From: Bacteroidia bacterium
GTDB lineage: Bacteria > Bacteroidota > Bacteroidia > Flavobacteriales > Flavobacteriaceae
Direction: 5' to 3'
DNA: 34,891 bases
Assembly: GCA_030430535.1 (NCBI GenBank)
Contig: JAUIKY010000037.1
Span: 1 to 34,891 of the forward strand
In this document: piece by piece, positions 27,101 through 34,782 of the stretch
How positions within the stretch are numbered: the stretch's first letter is position 1
Layout of the letters: every line of letters begins with the position of its first letter
Notes under the pieces: generated by a model
What the model was told of the DNA's origin: nothing
Database searches by the model: none
Seen by the model: only the letters and a program-made list of their open reading frames with translations
Translations under genes and position numbers: made by a program

Positions 27101-27742
27101 ATGTCCGGAATTTTAGACCTTTTAAACAGCGATTTAGGAAAAACAATTATTAGCGGCGTATCGGGATCCACTGGCACCGATGAAACCAGAACGAGCAGCG
27201 TGCTTACCATGGCCCTGCCCGTACTTATGAAAGCTATGGAACGCAATGCCTCAACCCCACAAGGTGCAGAAGGCTTAATGGGCGCCTTAATGAACAGCAA
27301 ACATGACGGAAGTATTATTGATAATATTGGCGGCCTGTTTAGTGGCGGTGTTGATGACTCTGTAACTACCGATGGCGATAAAATTTTAAATCATGTTTTG
27401 GGAACCAAAAAACAGGGTGTTGAAAAAATAATCGGTGAAAAATCGGGGCTTAGTGCCGGTGATGTGGGCAACATCCTTAAAGTAGCCGCTCCTATTTTAA
27501 TGGGCGTTTTAGGAAAACAGGCCAGACAGAACAATGTGAGCACACCAAATGATTTGGGTGGCATGCTTGGTGGTTTGCTCGGAGGAAACTCAGCCAAAGA
27601 AGAGCAAAGCTTCTTGGAAAAAATTCTAGACGCCGATGGCGATGGCAGCGTTGTTGACGATGTTGCCGGAATGGTTTTAGGAAGCGCAAAAAATAAGGGC
27701 GGACTTGGCGGTCTATTAGGCGGTTTGTTTGGCGGAAAATAA
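27101..27742 (+). CDS. DUF937 domain-containing protein
   Basis: A 213-residue protein beginning MSGILDLLNSDLGKTIISGVS, with the helical DUF937 repeat pattern (VLTMALPVLMKAMERNAST, ILKVAAPILMGVLGKQARQ). Two EF-hand-like acidic segments occur at DGSIIDNIGG and DADGDGSVVDDVAGMVLG. The C terminus is Gly/Leu-rich (GGLGGLLGGLFGGK). The family function is unknown; members resemble E. coli YidB. There is no signal peptide. It has terminators on both sides and is therefore monocistronic. Confidence 0.88.
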   Translation: MSGILDLLNSDLGKTIISGVSGSTGTDETRTSSVLTMALPVLMKAMERNASTPQGAEGLMGALMNSKHDGSIIDNIGGLFSGGVDDSVTTDGDKILNHVLGTKKQGVEKIIGEKSGLSAGDVGNILKVAAPILMGVLGKQARQNNVSTPNDLGGMLGGLLGGNSAKEEQSFLEKILDADGDGSVVDDVAGMVLGSAKNKGGLGGLLGGLFGGK

Positions 27743-27770
27743 CAATCTTTTTTTAACACTTAAAGACTAG

Positions 27771-27804
27771 GCGTCGAGAACGGTATCGTTTTCGGCGCTT
27801 TTTT
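27771..27804 (+). terminator. Intrinsic terminator after the DUF937 gene
   Basis: The 12-bp stem GCGTCGAGAACG/CGTTTTCGGCGC (two G-U pairs), with loop GTAT, is followed by six T. Confidence 0.92.
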
Positions 27805-27928
27805 GTTAAATCATCTTAAATACAACAACTTAAAAAAATAGTTTTTGTAAATTTAAATAGGAATCAGCGTTCCCTAATCAAAAAGAATGGTTTACTCATT
27901 GTGGTTTCGTACCTACCTGCTTTGGCCT

Positions 27929-27936
27929 TAAATTTG
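27929..27936 (+). promoter_or_regulatory. Candidate -7 box (TAAATTTG) for the DUF6146 gene
   Basis: TAAATTTG lies 24 bp before the ATG at 27960; a weak TTTC is 20 bp upstream of it at 27905-27908. It fits the Bacteroidota promoter pattern. Confidence 0.5.
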
Positions 27937-27959
27937 AAACAAACCATTAAAATAAAACT

Positions 27960-28397
27960 ATGAAATTTCTATTTTACATATTAATCCCAGTTGCCTTAGT
28001 TTTCAGTTGTAACACCACTAAACAAACAGCTACAAAAAGTGACGAACGCCTACAAAACTTAAAGGATAATGATACGGTTGTTATTTCCAGCGACAAAACA
28101 GAATACGAAATCATTATCATCGAACCCGGTTTCAATTTTTGGGTGGCCAGCAGGGCACAGCCCCGTGGCTTCTATTCGCAACAATTTTTAGAAAACAGAA
28201 ATTACCAATACGTTATCGAATGGAACCAACGCGTGCTTCAACCGCAGCGTTTCAACCCCAACTTATACGAAATGCAAATCAATTACCAGCAGGGTATCGA
28301 TTACGGTTACGAGGTCAACTATCTGCTTTATAACTACTTTATTTATTTCCAAATAACCTACAATCAAAGATTAGGCCCTTGGGTGCCCCGAATTTAA
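27960..28397 (+). CDS. DUF6146 family lipoprotein
   Basis: A 145-residue lipoprotein: MKFLFYILIPVALVFSC ends in a lipobox with Cys17. The rest matches the DUF6146 pattern of Flavobacteriaceae: EYEIIIIEPGFNFWV, ARGRG-like QPRGFYSQQFLENRNYQYV, VIEWNQRVLQPQRFNPNLYE and the ending GIDYGYEVNYLLYNYFIYFQITYNQRLG. It is unusually rich in Tyr, Asn and Gln. Function unknown; expected to be anchored in an outer-membrane leaflet. It is followed 28 bp later by the DUF6787 gene. Confidence 0.8.
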   Translation: MKFLFYILIPVALVFSCNTTKQTATKSDERLQNLKDNDTVVISSDKTEYEIIIIEPGFNFWVASRAQPRGFYSQQFLENRNYQYVIEWNQRVLQPQRFNPNLYEMQINYQQGIDYGYEVNYLLYNYFIYFQITYNQRLGPWVPRI

Positions 28398-28409
28398 ATG
28401 TGTTTTTAC

Positions 28410-28417
28410 TACTTTTG
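28410..28417 (+). promoter_or_regulatory. Candidate -7 box (TACTTTTG) for the DUF6787 gene
   Basis: TACTTTTG fits TAnnTTTG, ending 8 bp before the ATG at 28426, so a transcript from it would have almost no leader. No -33 element was seen. Confidence 0.35.
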
Positions 28418-28425
28418 CAACCAAA

Positions 28426-28737
28426 ATGCAGATTTTGGAAAAATTAAAAGCACGTTGGGGCATTGACAACAATTGGCAAATAGCTGTTATTTTTTTGGTT
28501 TTTGCCATTACCGGATCAACAGCATCTTTGATAGGTAAACCTATTTTGAATTTTTTGAACATCACTACCGAAAGTTTCGGAACGTTTGGTTATTGGACTA
28601 TCCGAATTGTTTTACTCTTTATAGTATATCAATTTATGTTGGTGTTTTTTGGCTGGCTTTTTGGCCAATACCAATTCTTTTGGAATTTTGAAAAAAAGAT
28701 GCTCCGCCGCATTGGTCTAAAACGTTTTGTAGATTAA
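28426..28737 (+). CDS. DUF6787 family membrane protein
   Basis: A 103-residue protein with two predicted membrane helices (~17-40 and ~58-82). It begins with the conserved MQILEKLKARWGIDNNWQ and ends QFFWNFEKKMLRRIGLKRF, as in the DUF6787 family of Flavobacteriaceae. Some annotations link similar proteins to prolipoprotein diacylglyceryl transferase by name only; no catalytic residues support that here. Its stop codon abuts the TTG start of the next gene, which suggests coupling. Confidence 0.75.
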   Translation: MQILEKLKARWGIDNNWQIAVIFLVFAITGSTASLIGKPILNFLNITTESFGTFGYWTIRIVLLFIVYQFMLVFFGWLFGQYQFFWNFEKKMLRRIGLKRFVD

Positions 28738-29073
28738 TTGACGGAACAAAAATCACATATCGTTTTTAGGATTCTCTCACTATTCTTAGTGGCCACCCTA
28801 CTATTACCAGCTTCAATAAAAGTGGCGCACATTTTCGAGCACCATGAGCACAAAGTTTGTAATGGCGATACCTCTACGCACTTTCACCAAGTGGATTTAG
28901 ATTGTGAATTCCAGAAATTCCAACTCAACCACAACTTTACATTTTCGCATCCACATTTCGAACTGTTTTCACCTCAAGAGACACCTTTAAAAAACGTTTC
29001 GCAGTATTTCTTTATCAGTGAATACCAACGCCTACCGTTTTCACTCCGCGGCCCACCAGTTTTAATTCAATAA
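28738..29073 (+). CDS. Small His-rich exported protein next to a TonB receptor
   Basis: The frame opens with a TTG directly after the preceding TAA, and no ATG lies nearby in frame. An N-terminal hydrophobic segment (~10-30, VFRILSLFLVATLLLPASIKVAH) is a probable signal or anchor. It is followed by a histidine/cysteine cluster: HIFEHHEHKVC, then STHFHQVDLDC, then HNFTFSHPHF. The spacing of His and Cys suggests a periplasmic metal-binding site. Placement immediately before a TonB receptor with a His-rich loop suggests a metal-uptake role. The family is not recognised; 111 residues. Confidence 0.65.
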   Translation: MTEQKSHIVFRILSLFLVATLLLPASIKVAHIFEHHEHKVCNGDTSTHFHQVDLDCEFQKFQLNHNFTFSHPHFELFSPQETPLKNVSQYFFISEYQRLPFSLRGPPVLIQ

Positions 29074-29078
29074 TGATT

Positions 29079-29138
29079 TGCTGATTTTTTTTTTCAGCAG
29101 AAAAACTTCGCACTTCATTTGTTTATTGAGTGCAGAAG
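29079..29138. other. Two hairpins upstream of the TonB receptor gene
   Basis: The first is TGCTGA (29079-29084)/TCAGCA (29094-29099) around a T-run. The second is CTTC-GCACT (29106-29114)/AGTGC-A-GAAG (29129-29138), with one bulge. They may be a terminator or attenuator between the small His-rich gene and the receptor. Confidence 0.4.
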
Positions 29139-29145
29139 TACCCAT

Positions 29146-29158
29146 TTTCAAAATGAAA
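29146..29158. promoter_or_regulatory. Possible operator TTTCA-AAA-TGAAA
   Basis: A perfect 5-bp inverted repeat around three A lies 50 bp before the receptor ATG. It could be a repressor site (for example a metal-responsive regulator), but the sequence is short and AT-rich, so the call is weak. Confidence 0.25.
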
Positions 29159-29207
29159 GCTCAATATCCTTGGGCGTTTTCATCATTATTAAATTAAAAT
29201 ATTCTAA

Positions 29208-31505
29208 ATGAAATTATTTTTAAAAACACTGCTATTTTTAGCGGTGGCTCATGTATATAGCCAAAACGGCATCACCGGTGTTATTAAAGATGCAGAATCA
29301 CAACAACCGCTAGCCTTTGTTAACGTTTATATTTCCGACATTGAAAAAGGGACATCTACCAATGAAAACGGGACCTTCAGCATTGAAAACCTACCCTTGG
29401 GCAACCACAATATGGTGGTCTCCATTATAGGCTACGAAACCAAATCCATTAAATTCAGTATTCCTTCTTCCAAAAGTTTCAATATTAATTTAACGCCATC
29501 GGCCATTGAAATGGAAAGTATTATCATTTCTACGCCATTCCACAAATTACAGAGTGAAAACGTTATGAAAGTGGAACAAAAATTGGTTGATGACCTTCAA
29601 GCCAGTGGCGCTACTACTTTAGCGGAAGGCATTACCAATATTGCTGGGGTTGAAAGTGTTACCACAGGGCTAGGCATTGGTAAACCGGTTATTCGTGGGT
29701 TGAGTTCCAATCGGGTTTTGGTTTACACCCAGGGCATTCGGTTGGAAAACCAACAATATGGCGACGAGCACGGACTGGGCATAAGCACTTCGGGTATTGA
29801 AAGCGTTGAAGTCATCAAAGGGCCGGCCTCGCTTTTGTACGGTAGTGATGCACTTGGAGGGGTTTTGTATTTAAACCCCGAACGATTTGCCGATAACAAC
29901 ACCACAAAAGCCGATGTTGGCGCGAATTATTTCAGCAATACCGAAGGCTTTAGCACAAATGCGGGATACAAAGCTTCCGAAGGGAATTTTAAGTTTTTGT
30001 TCCGCGGAAGTTTTACCGAACATGCCGATTACAATACTGACGATTACCGTGTAACAAACACCCGTTTTAAGGAGCAGGATTTCAAAGCCGGTATTGGTTA
30101 CCAAGTCAGTCACTTTAAAACCGAACTGCGCTATAACCTTAACCATTCCAAATTAGGAATCCCAGAGGAGATCGGCGAACAATCACTATTAAAAACGCCG
30201 CTACTGCCCTATCAGGATATCAACAACCATGTATTCAGTTCAAAATCTACGGTGTTCTTCAATAACTCTAAATTGGACATCAACCTCGGGTATATTTACA
30301 ACGATAGAAAAGAGTTTGAAGACCACCACCACCACGATCATGAGCACGATGAGGATGAACATGCTGAGCATGAGGAGGACGAACACGATGAAGAGCACGA
30401 AGAGCATGAAGAGCACGAGGAGCATGAAGAGCACGATGAACACGATGAAGACGGTTTAGACGCTGCGCTCCACATGAAATTGATAACGGCCAATTACGAT
30501 GTAAAATACCATTTACCCGAATGGGGCAAGTTCGAAACTATTGTTGGGGTTCAGGGCATGCACCAAACCAATTCCAACTACGGTGAGGAACAATTAATAC
30601 CCGATGCCACAACAAACGATATTGGTATTTTGGCGACGTCGCACATCCATTTTGAAAATGCCGATGTGCAGTTGGGCGCCCGTTTCGATAATCGTAGTGT
30701 GGATGTGGTAAACGGCATCAACAGAAACTTCAACAGTTTTAATGGGGCGTTGGGGCTAAAAACCGACATTTTCAACAGTCTTACCGCACGCATCAATTTG
30801 GCTACTGGATTTCGGGCACCAAATTTATCGGAACTCACTTCCGGTGGCTCGCACGAAGGCACCAACCGTTACGAAATTGGAAATTCAGATTTAAAAAGTG
30901 AACAAAACTTCCAAACCGATTTGGCTTTGGAATACAAAAACGAGCACATCGAAATTTTTGTCAACGGTTTTTATAACCTCATCAACAACTACATTTTTTT
31001 AACGCCAAACGGTGAATTAATTGACGACGACCCCGTGTTTTTGTACCTTCAGGACGATGCTAAATTGTACGGTGGCGAATTTGGGTTTCACCTGCATCCC
31101 CATCCGTTGGACTGGCTGCATTTTGAAAGTAGCTTTGAAACTGTTACCGGAAAGCAGGATACGGGGGACAACTATTTACCTTTAATTCCAGCGAACCAAT
31201 TGACCAATTTAATCCGTGTGGAGTTTAACAACAACTGGTTTGAAAAGGGCTATGCTTTTGTGAAGCTAAAAACGGCTTTCAACCAAAACAACGTCAGCAC
31301 TTTTGAAACACCAACCGACGGCTATAGTTTGTTGAGTGTTGGTATTGGCGGAAACTTTTCGGTATTCAATAAGGAACTCAATATTAAAATTTCGGGGAAC
31401 AACCTTACCAACAAGGCCTATATCCATCATTTATCGCGGTTAAAACCCGATGGTATTTTCAATATGGGGCGCAATATAAATGTTGGAGTGACTTACCGTA
31501 TGTAA
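29208..31505 (+). CDS. TonB-dependent outer-membrane receptor with His/Asp/Glu-rich loop (likely metal uptake)
   Basis: A 765-residue receptor. It has a signal peptide (to ~19), a carboxypeptidase-regulatory-like domain (~20-105), a plug domain (~115-225, with GIGKPVIRGLSSNRVLVYTQG and SVEVIKGPASLLYGSDALGGV) and a 22-strand-type barrel ending in ...NVGVTYRM, with the terminal aromatic/hydrophobic pattern expected for BAM insertion. Residues 372-415 are almost entirely His, Asp and Glu (DHHHHDHEHDEDEH...), built partly from 9-bp Glu-Glu-His repeats, and probably form an extracellular loop. Similar loops occur in zinc receptors such as ZnuD, so zinc or another divalent metal is the most likely cargo (inference). 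It is preceded by the small His-rich protein gene. Confidence 0.88.
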   Translation: MKLFLKTLLFLAVAHVYSQNGITGVIKDAESQQPLAFVNVYISDIEKGTSTNENGTFSIENLPLGNHNMVVSIIGYETKSIKFSIPSSKSFNINLTPSAIEMESIIISTPFHKLQSENVMKVEQKLVDDLQASGATTLAEGITNIAGVESVTTGLGIGKPVIRGLSSNRVLVYTQGIRLENQQYGDEHGLGISTSGIESVEVIKGPASLLYGSDALGGVLYLNPERFADNNTTKADVGANYFSNTEGFSTNAGYKASEGNFKFLFRGSFTEHADYNTDDYRVTNTRFKEQDFKAGIGYQVSHFKTELRYNLNHSKLGIPEEIGEQSLLKTPLLPYQDINNHVFSSKSTVFFNNSKLDINLGYIYNDRKEFEDHHHHDHEHDEDEHAEHEEDEHDEEHEEHEEHEEHEEHDEHDEDGLDAALHMKLITANYDVKYHLPEWGKFETIVGVQGMHQTNSNYGEEQLIPDATTNDIGILATSHIHFENADVQLGARFDNRSVDVVNGINRNFNSFNGALGLKTDIFNSLTARINLATGFRAPNLSELTSGGSHEGTNRYEIGNSDLKSEQNFQTDLALEYKNEHIEIFVNGFYNLINNYIFLTPNGELIDDDPVFLYLQDDAKLYGGEFGFHLHPHPLDWLHFESSFETVTGKQDTGDNYLPLIPANQLTNLIRVEFNNNWFEKGYAFVKLKTAFNQNNVSTFETPTDGYSLLSVGIGGNFSVFNKELNIKISGNNLTNKAYIHHLSRLKPDGIFNMGRNINVGVTYRM
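30321..30452 (+). repeat. In-frame His/Glu/Asp-coding tandem repeat
   Basis: 132 bp inside the receptor gene encode 44 residues of mostly His/Glu/Asp, with a degenerate 9-bp unit (GARGAGCAY, Glu-Glu-His) repeated several times. Copy number could change without breaking the frame. Open frames in other phases here are by-products. Confidence 0.75.
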
Positions 31506-31509
31506 ATTT

Positions 31510-31660
31510 AAAGAGGTTGGTTGCGAAAGCGCTTCGTTAACTCAATTGTCACACTGAGCGTAGTCGAAGTGATTTCTTAGCTTATCATAACATTTAGGAA
31601 TCAACTGGATGCAATTCTGAAATAAATTCAGAATGACTCTTTCTCAACCAACCTCTTTTT
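31510..31660 (+). terminator. Long-stem terminator after the TonB receptor with a repeat in its loop
   Basis: The 14-bp perfect stem AAAGAGGTTGGTTG/CAACCAACCTCTTT (31510-31523, 31645-31658), extended by one mismatch and GAAAG/CTTTC, is followed by a T-run (31656-31660). The unusually large loop holds repeat copy C. Confidence 0.65.
31548..31637. repeat. Dispersed imperfect palindrome, copy C
   Basis: A 90-nt element: left GTCACACTGAGCGTAGTCG, right end reverse-complemented GTCATTCTGAATTTATTTC. The left arm is nearly identical to copy A. It lies inside the loop of the 31510-31660 stem. Confidence 0.75.
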
Positions 31661-31685
31661 AATTATTCCCTTACAAGCCGAAAAT

Positions 31686-31740
31686 GTTTCATGTCTTTAA
31701 AAAGTAAATCGGCAAATAAAAAAACTCGCTGACATGAAAC
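31686..31740 (+). promoter_or_regulatory. Inverted repeat overlapping the DUF3124 start codon
   Basis: GTTTCATGTC (31686-31695) and GACATGAAAC (31731-31740) are exact 10-bp complements with a 35-nt spacer; the right arm contains the ATG at 31734. If both are in the mRNA, the hairpin would hide the start codon. Such matches are expected a few times per window by chance, so this is tentative. Confidence 0.3.
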
Positions 31741-32249
31741 GAACGCTACTACTCTTCTACCTAACCATTTCAACGCTTTTGGGCTGCAACGAAGCACCCA
31801 AAAAAACGGAACCCATCCATGCAGAAAACTGGGCGAAACGTAAAATCGACCTAACGGAAAAAGATTCGTTGGAATATGGCAAATCGTACCTTTCCATTTA
31901 CTCCCAGATTTATAGTATTTCGCAACACAAAACCCACAATTTAACCGCTATGGTGAGTTTGAGAAACACCAGCGATACCGATACCATTTATTTATTGAGG
32001 GCCGAATATTTTGATACCCACGGCGTGCATGTACGCACTTATTTTAACCATCCCATATATTTGGCGCCCATGGAAACCACCGATATTATCATTGACGAAA
32101 AAGACGTTGCCGGAGGTACGGGATCGAACTTTATTTTCGAATGGAAAATCCCGAAAAACTGTCCCGAACCTTTATTTGAAGGCGTCATGAATTCAACCAT
32201 GGGGCAACAGGGCTTATCATTCACTACGCAAGCCAAACGGATTAAATAA
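31734..32249 (+). CDS. DUF3124 domain lipoprotein
   Basis: A 171-residue lipoprotein: MKRTLLLFYLTISTLLGC has a lipobox LLGC at Cys18. The DUF3124 pattern follows: GKSYLSIYSQIYSISQHKTHNLTAMVSLRNTSDTDTIYLLRAEYFDTHGVHVRTY, then YLAPMETTDIIIDEKDVAGGTGSNFIFEWK and ending in GLSFTTQAKRI. Function unknown; predicted beta-sandwich anchored in a membrane. It is followed 36 bp later by the antiporter gene, so the two probably share a transcript. Confidence 0.85.
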   Translation: MKRTLLLFYLTISTLLGCNEAPKKTEPIHAENWAKRKIDLTEKDSLEYGKSYLSIYSQIYSISQHKTHNLTAMVSLRNTSDTDTIYLLRAEYFDTHGVHVRTYFNHPIYLAPMETTDIIIDEKDVAGGTGSNFIFEWKIPKNCPEPLFEGVMNSTMGQQGLSFTTQAKRIK

Positions 32250-32285
32250 TCTAATTTGTTATCTATAAATTTTCCCAAATAACAG

Positions 32286-33743
32286 ATGAACTTAGAAATT
32301 GAAAACATATTACTTGTTGGGTCTTTGCTACTTTTTGTGAGCATTATAGTGGGCAAAACATCTTATAAATTTGGAGTCCCCACCTTAATATTATTTTTAG
32401 CTATTGGCATGCTCGCGGGATCTGATGGCATTTTGGGCATTCGGTTCGACGACCCCAAACTGGCACAGTTTATTGGTATCGTTTCTCTTAATTTTATTTT
32501 GTTTTCGGGTGGTTTAGATACCAATTGGGGTTCAGTGAAACCCATTTTAAGAGAAGGGCTCATGCTCTCTACAGTAGGGGTATTGCTCACAGCGACTTGT
32601 TTAGGAACATTTGTTTGGCTGATCACCGATTTCACCATTTACGAAAGTATGTTACTGGGCTCAATCGTTTCGTCTACCGATGCCGCAGCCGTATTCTCCA
32701 TTTTACGCTCCAAAAATTTAGCTTTACGAACCAATCTGCGCCCCACCTTAGAGTTGGAAAGTGGAAGCAACGACCCCATGGCTTATGTACTTACCATCGC
32801 ATTTTTAAGTCTAGTGGTCAATCAAGACCAAAGTTTCCTATCGATAATCCCGCTGTTTTTACAACAGATGATTTTGGGCGGCATTTCAGGGTTTATTTTT
32901 GGTAAAGTCAGCAAGATAATCATCAATAAAATCAAACTTGGTTTCGAGGGCTTATACCCCGTTTTGGTTATAGCCCTCATGTTCATCACATTTTCGGCAA
33001 CCGATTCTGTTGGTGGCAACGGATTTTTAGCCATTTACATTTGCGCCGTTTATTTGGGCAACCAAGATTTAATCCATAAATCGACCATTTTAAAAATGTT
33101 CGATGGTTTGGCTTGGCTCATGCAAATTGTTTTGTTCCTTACTTTGGGCTTATTGGTATTCCCCACGCGAATTATTCCGTACATGGGCATTGGCTTGCTT
33201 ATTTCCCTATTTTTAATCGTTGTAGCACGCCCAGTAAGTGTGTTTTTGAGCATGGCATTTTTCAAAATGAAAAATAGAAGGCGACTTTATATTTCATGGG
33301 TTGGGCTTCGTGGCGCCGTTCCCATCGTGTTTGCCACTTACCCCCTTTTGGCCGGCATTGAAAAGGCCGATATGATCTTCAATATTGTATTTTTTATTTC
33401 GGTGACTTCGGTTTTAATTCAAGGCACCACCCTTTCCATTTTTGCAAAATGGCTAAATGTTGGGCTACCGGAAGAGGTTAAGCCCTTTTCAGAAAACGAC
33501 CGTTATATTTTGGATTTGCCCAAAACAGCCATGAAGGAAATTACTATTTTGCCCACAAGCAACGCCGTAAATAAACGCATTATCGATATACATTTTCCGA
33601 AATCGGCATTTATCGTTATGATCAAACGAAACGATAAATTTGTTAGGCCAGGCGGATCGACAGTGATTGAGGCCAACGATACCTTGGTGGTGTTAATGGA
33701 CAACGAAAATAGCCTGGAGGAAGTGAACCAAGTTATTGCTTGA
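32286..33743 (+). CDS. K+/H+ (cation/proton) antiporter, CPA1/NhaP2-type
   Basis: A 485-residue membrane protein with about 12 helices of the Na+/H+ exchanger fold. Typical motifs are SGGLDTNW near helix 3, VSSTDAAAVFSILRS, ELESGSNDPMAY (the ND pair likely carries ions) and GLRGAVPIVFATYPLL near helix 11. From ~residue 405 a soluble TrkA-C (RCK_C) domain is present (EITILPTSNAVNKRIIDIHFPKSAFIVMIKR ... DTLVVLMD), as in NhaP2/CvrA-type potassium/proton antiporters. Likely role: extrusion of K+ (or Na+) in exchange for protons during osmotic or pH stress. Confidence 0.9.
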   Translation: MNLEIENILLVGSLLLFVSIIVGKTSYKFGVPTLILFLAIGMLAGSDGILGIRFDDPKLAQFIGIVSLNFILFSGGLDTNWGSVKPILREGLMLSTVGVLLTATCLGTFVWLITDFTIYESMLLGSIVSSTDAAAVFSILRSKNLALRTNLRPTLELESGSNDPMAYVLTIAFLSLVVNQDQSFLSIIPLFLQQMILGGISGFIFGKVSKIIINKIKLGFEGLYPVLVIALMFITFSATDSVGGNGFLAIYICAVYLGNQDLIHKSTILKMFDGLAWLMQIVLFLTLGLLVFPTRIIPYMGIGLLISLFLIVVARPVSVFLSMAFFKMKNRRRLYISWVGLRGAVPIVFATYPLLAGIEKADMIFNIVFFISVTSVLIQGTTLSIFAKWLNVGLPEEVKPFSENDRYILDLPKTAMKEITILPTSNAVNKRIIDIHFPKSAFIVMIKRNDKFVRPGGSTVIEANDTLVVLMDNENSLEEVNQVIA

Positions 33744-33844
33744 TTGAATTGCGATTAAACGTGTTTATAAATGTTTTGCTTTTATGAACCATTAGTTTAT
33801 TTAAAGGGCTTAATGTTTGTTTTGTACAATTTTTCAACTAACTT

Positions 33845-33897
33845 CGTTTAACGATGGATATAAGTCATTAAAACGACGCGTCTCCTTAAAGTTGTAC
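33845..33897 (+). repeat. Candidate attC-like target site, left half plus left cassette junction
   Basis: CGTTTAAC (33845-33852, fits RYYYAAC) is followed by GGATATAAGTC (33856-33866) and GACGCGTCTCC (33875-33885), which can pair at 7 of 11 positions; G33891 then starts the junction G|TTGTAC. The partner of CGTTTAAC, GTTAAACG, is not here but at 34782-34789, on the other side of the cassette. Confidence 0.6.
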
Positions 33898-34782
33898 ACA
33901 ATTTGACGAATGAAACAAGAACCACCTTTAGTCCCAAAAATAAAGCACATTCTCAAACAAATTTCTGAAAGGAAATCAGAAACCTATATGATAGAAATTC
34001 TTAATCATTCATTTTTTGATTTTGAACGACATTGGAATTATCAAACATTCCCAAATGCTTATAATATTAAAATTTACCTGACACCAGACGTTTACTCTAA
34101 ATATTATGAATTAAAAAAAGGAACACAAGATATTCTAAAAAGACGCATAAATGACTCAACGGAATTGTTAATTGATAAATTGGAATTACTTCCTGATTAT
34201 GACAAATTAGAGCTTGTATCAACGGAAGTGAAGCCTATTTATACAAAATGGGAACAAATAAATTCAGGTCAACAAAAAATAATCGAATTACTTGAAAGGA
34301 GTACAGAATCAACCGATTACCAAAACATTGGAAATAGTGCAAGAACTTTAATGGATAAATTAGCTCGTGAGGTTTTTAATCGAGATTTACACAAAGCTGA
34401 TGACCCAACTATTGAACTAAATAATGGTAAATTTAAAAATCAGCTGAATACATATATTGCATCTGAATTAAAAGGCAAAAAAAACAAAGGTCTAAGAAAA
34501 GTAGCTATATCTGCAATTGAATTTGTAAGCGATTCAATTGATTTAATGAATTCGACTACGCATAAACTAAATGCTGAAAAGCACTTTGCAGAATTATGTG
34601 TTACAAGTGCAATAAGTGCTATTAGCATAGTGAAAATAATAGATGAATTAGAATAAAAACTGTGTACAACAATGTAGGTAATTGCTTGTTCTCGTCTACT
34701 TCTGAAAATCCTCACTGATTTTCAATTTGGTGTACTTACAAAGTTTAGTGCTAAACCACGCAACTACTCATAGCCGAAGCCG
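33892..34782 (+). mobile_element. Integron-type gene cassette (candidate), 891 bp, one gene
   Basis: Boundaries are set by the G|TT crossover expected at attC R' boxes. The left junction G|TTGTACACA is the exact complement of TGTGTACAAC (34661-34670), which follows the gene; the right junction is G|TTAAACG. The unit holds a single ORF starting 18 bp from the left junction and ending just before the distal hairpin region, as in integron cassettes. No integrase is in the window. Confidence 0.6.
33910..34656 (+). CDS. Cassette-borne protein of unknown function
   Basis: A 248-residue soluble protein; no signal peptide, membrane segment or recognised catalytic motif. It is mainly helical. The N-terminal half has a mixed region (VPKIKHILKQI ... 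NIKIYLTPDVYSKYYELKK). The C-terminal ~110 residues (NIGNSARTLMDKLAREVFN ... SAIEFVSDSIDLMNSTTHKLNAEKHFAELCVTSAISAISIVKIIDEL) have the look of helical domains at the end of abortive-infection or HEPN-type proteins, but no clear RxxxxH is present, so this is only a resemblance. The gene is visibly richer in AT and in AAT/AAA codons than its neighbours, which suggests transfer. It has no obvious promoter of its own and could be read from the antiporter transcript. Confidence 0.8.
   Translation: MKQEPPLVPKIKHILKQISERKSETYMIEILNHSFFDFERHWNYQTFPNAYNIKIYLTPDVYSKYYELKKGTQDILKRRINDSTELLIDKLELLPDYDKLELVSTEVKPIYTKWEQINSGQQKIIELLERSTESTDYQNIGNSARTLMDKLAREVFNRDLHKADDPTIELNNGKFKNQLNTYIASELKGKKNKGLRKVAISAIEFVSDSIDLMNSTTHKLNAEKHFAELCVTSAISAISIVKIIDELE

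Noticed and set aside
27391-27759. 122-codon Pro/Ser-rich frame antisense to the DUF937 gene
   Set aside because: It reflects the Gly/Leu-rich coding sequence on the plus strand; no start context or family supports it.
30229-30459. Met/Ser/Thr-rich and Leu/Val/Phe-rich open frames on both strands
   Set aside because: They come from reading the His/Glu/Asp repeat of the TonB receptor in other frames.
18908-31637. GTCAY repeats as a CRISPR array
   Set aside because: Copies are kilobases apart, palindromic and of unequal length, with no spacers or cas genes.
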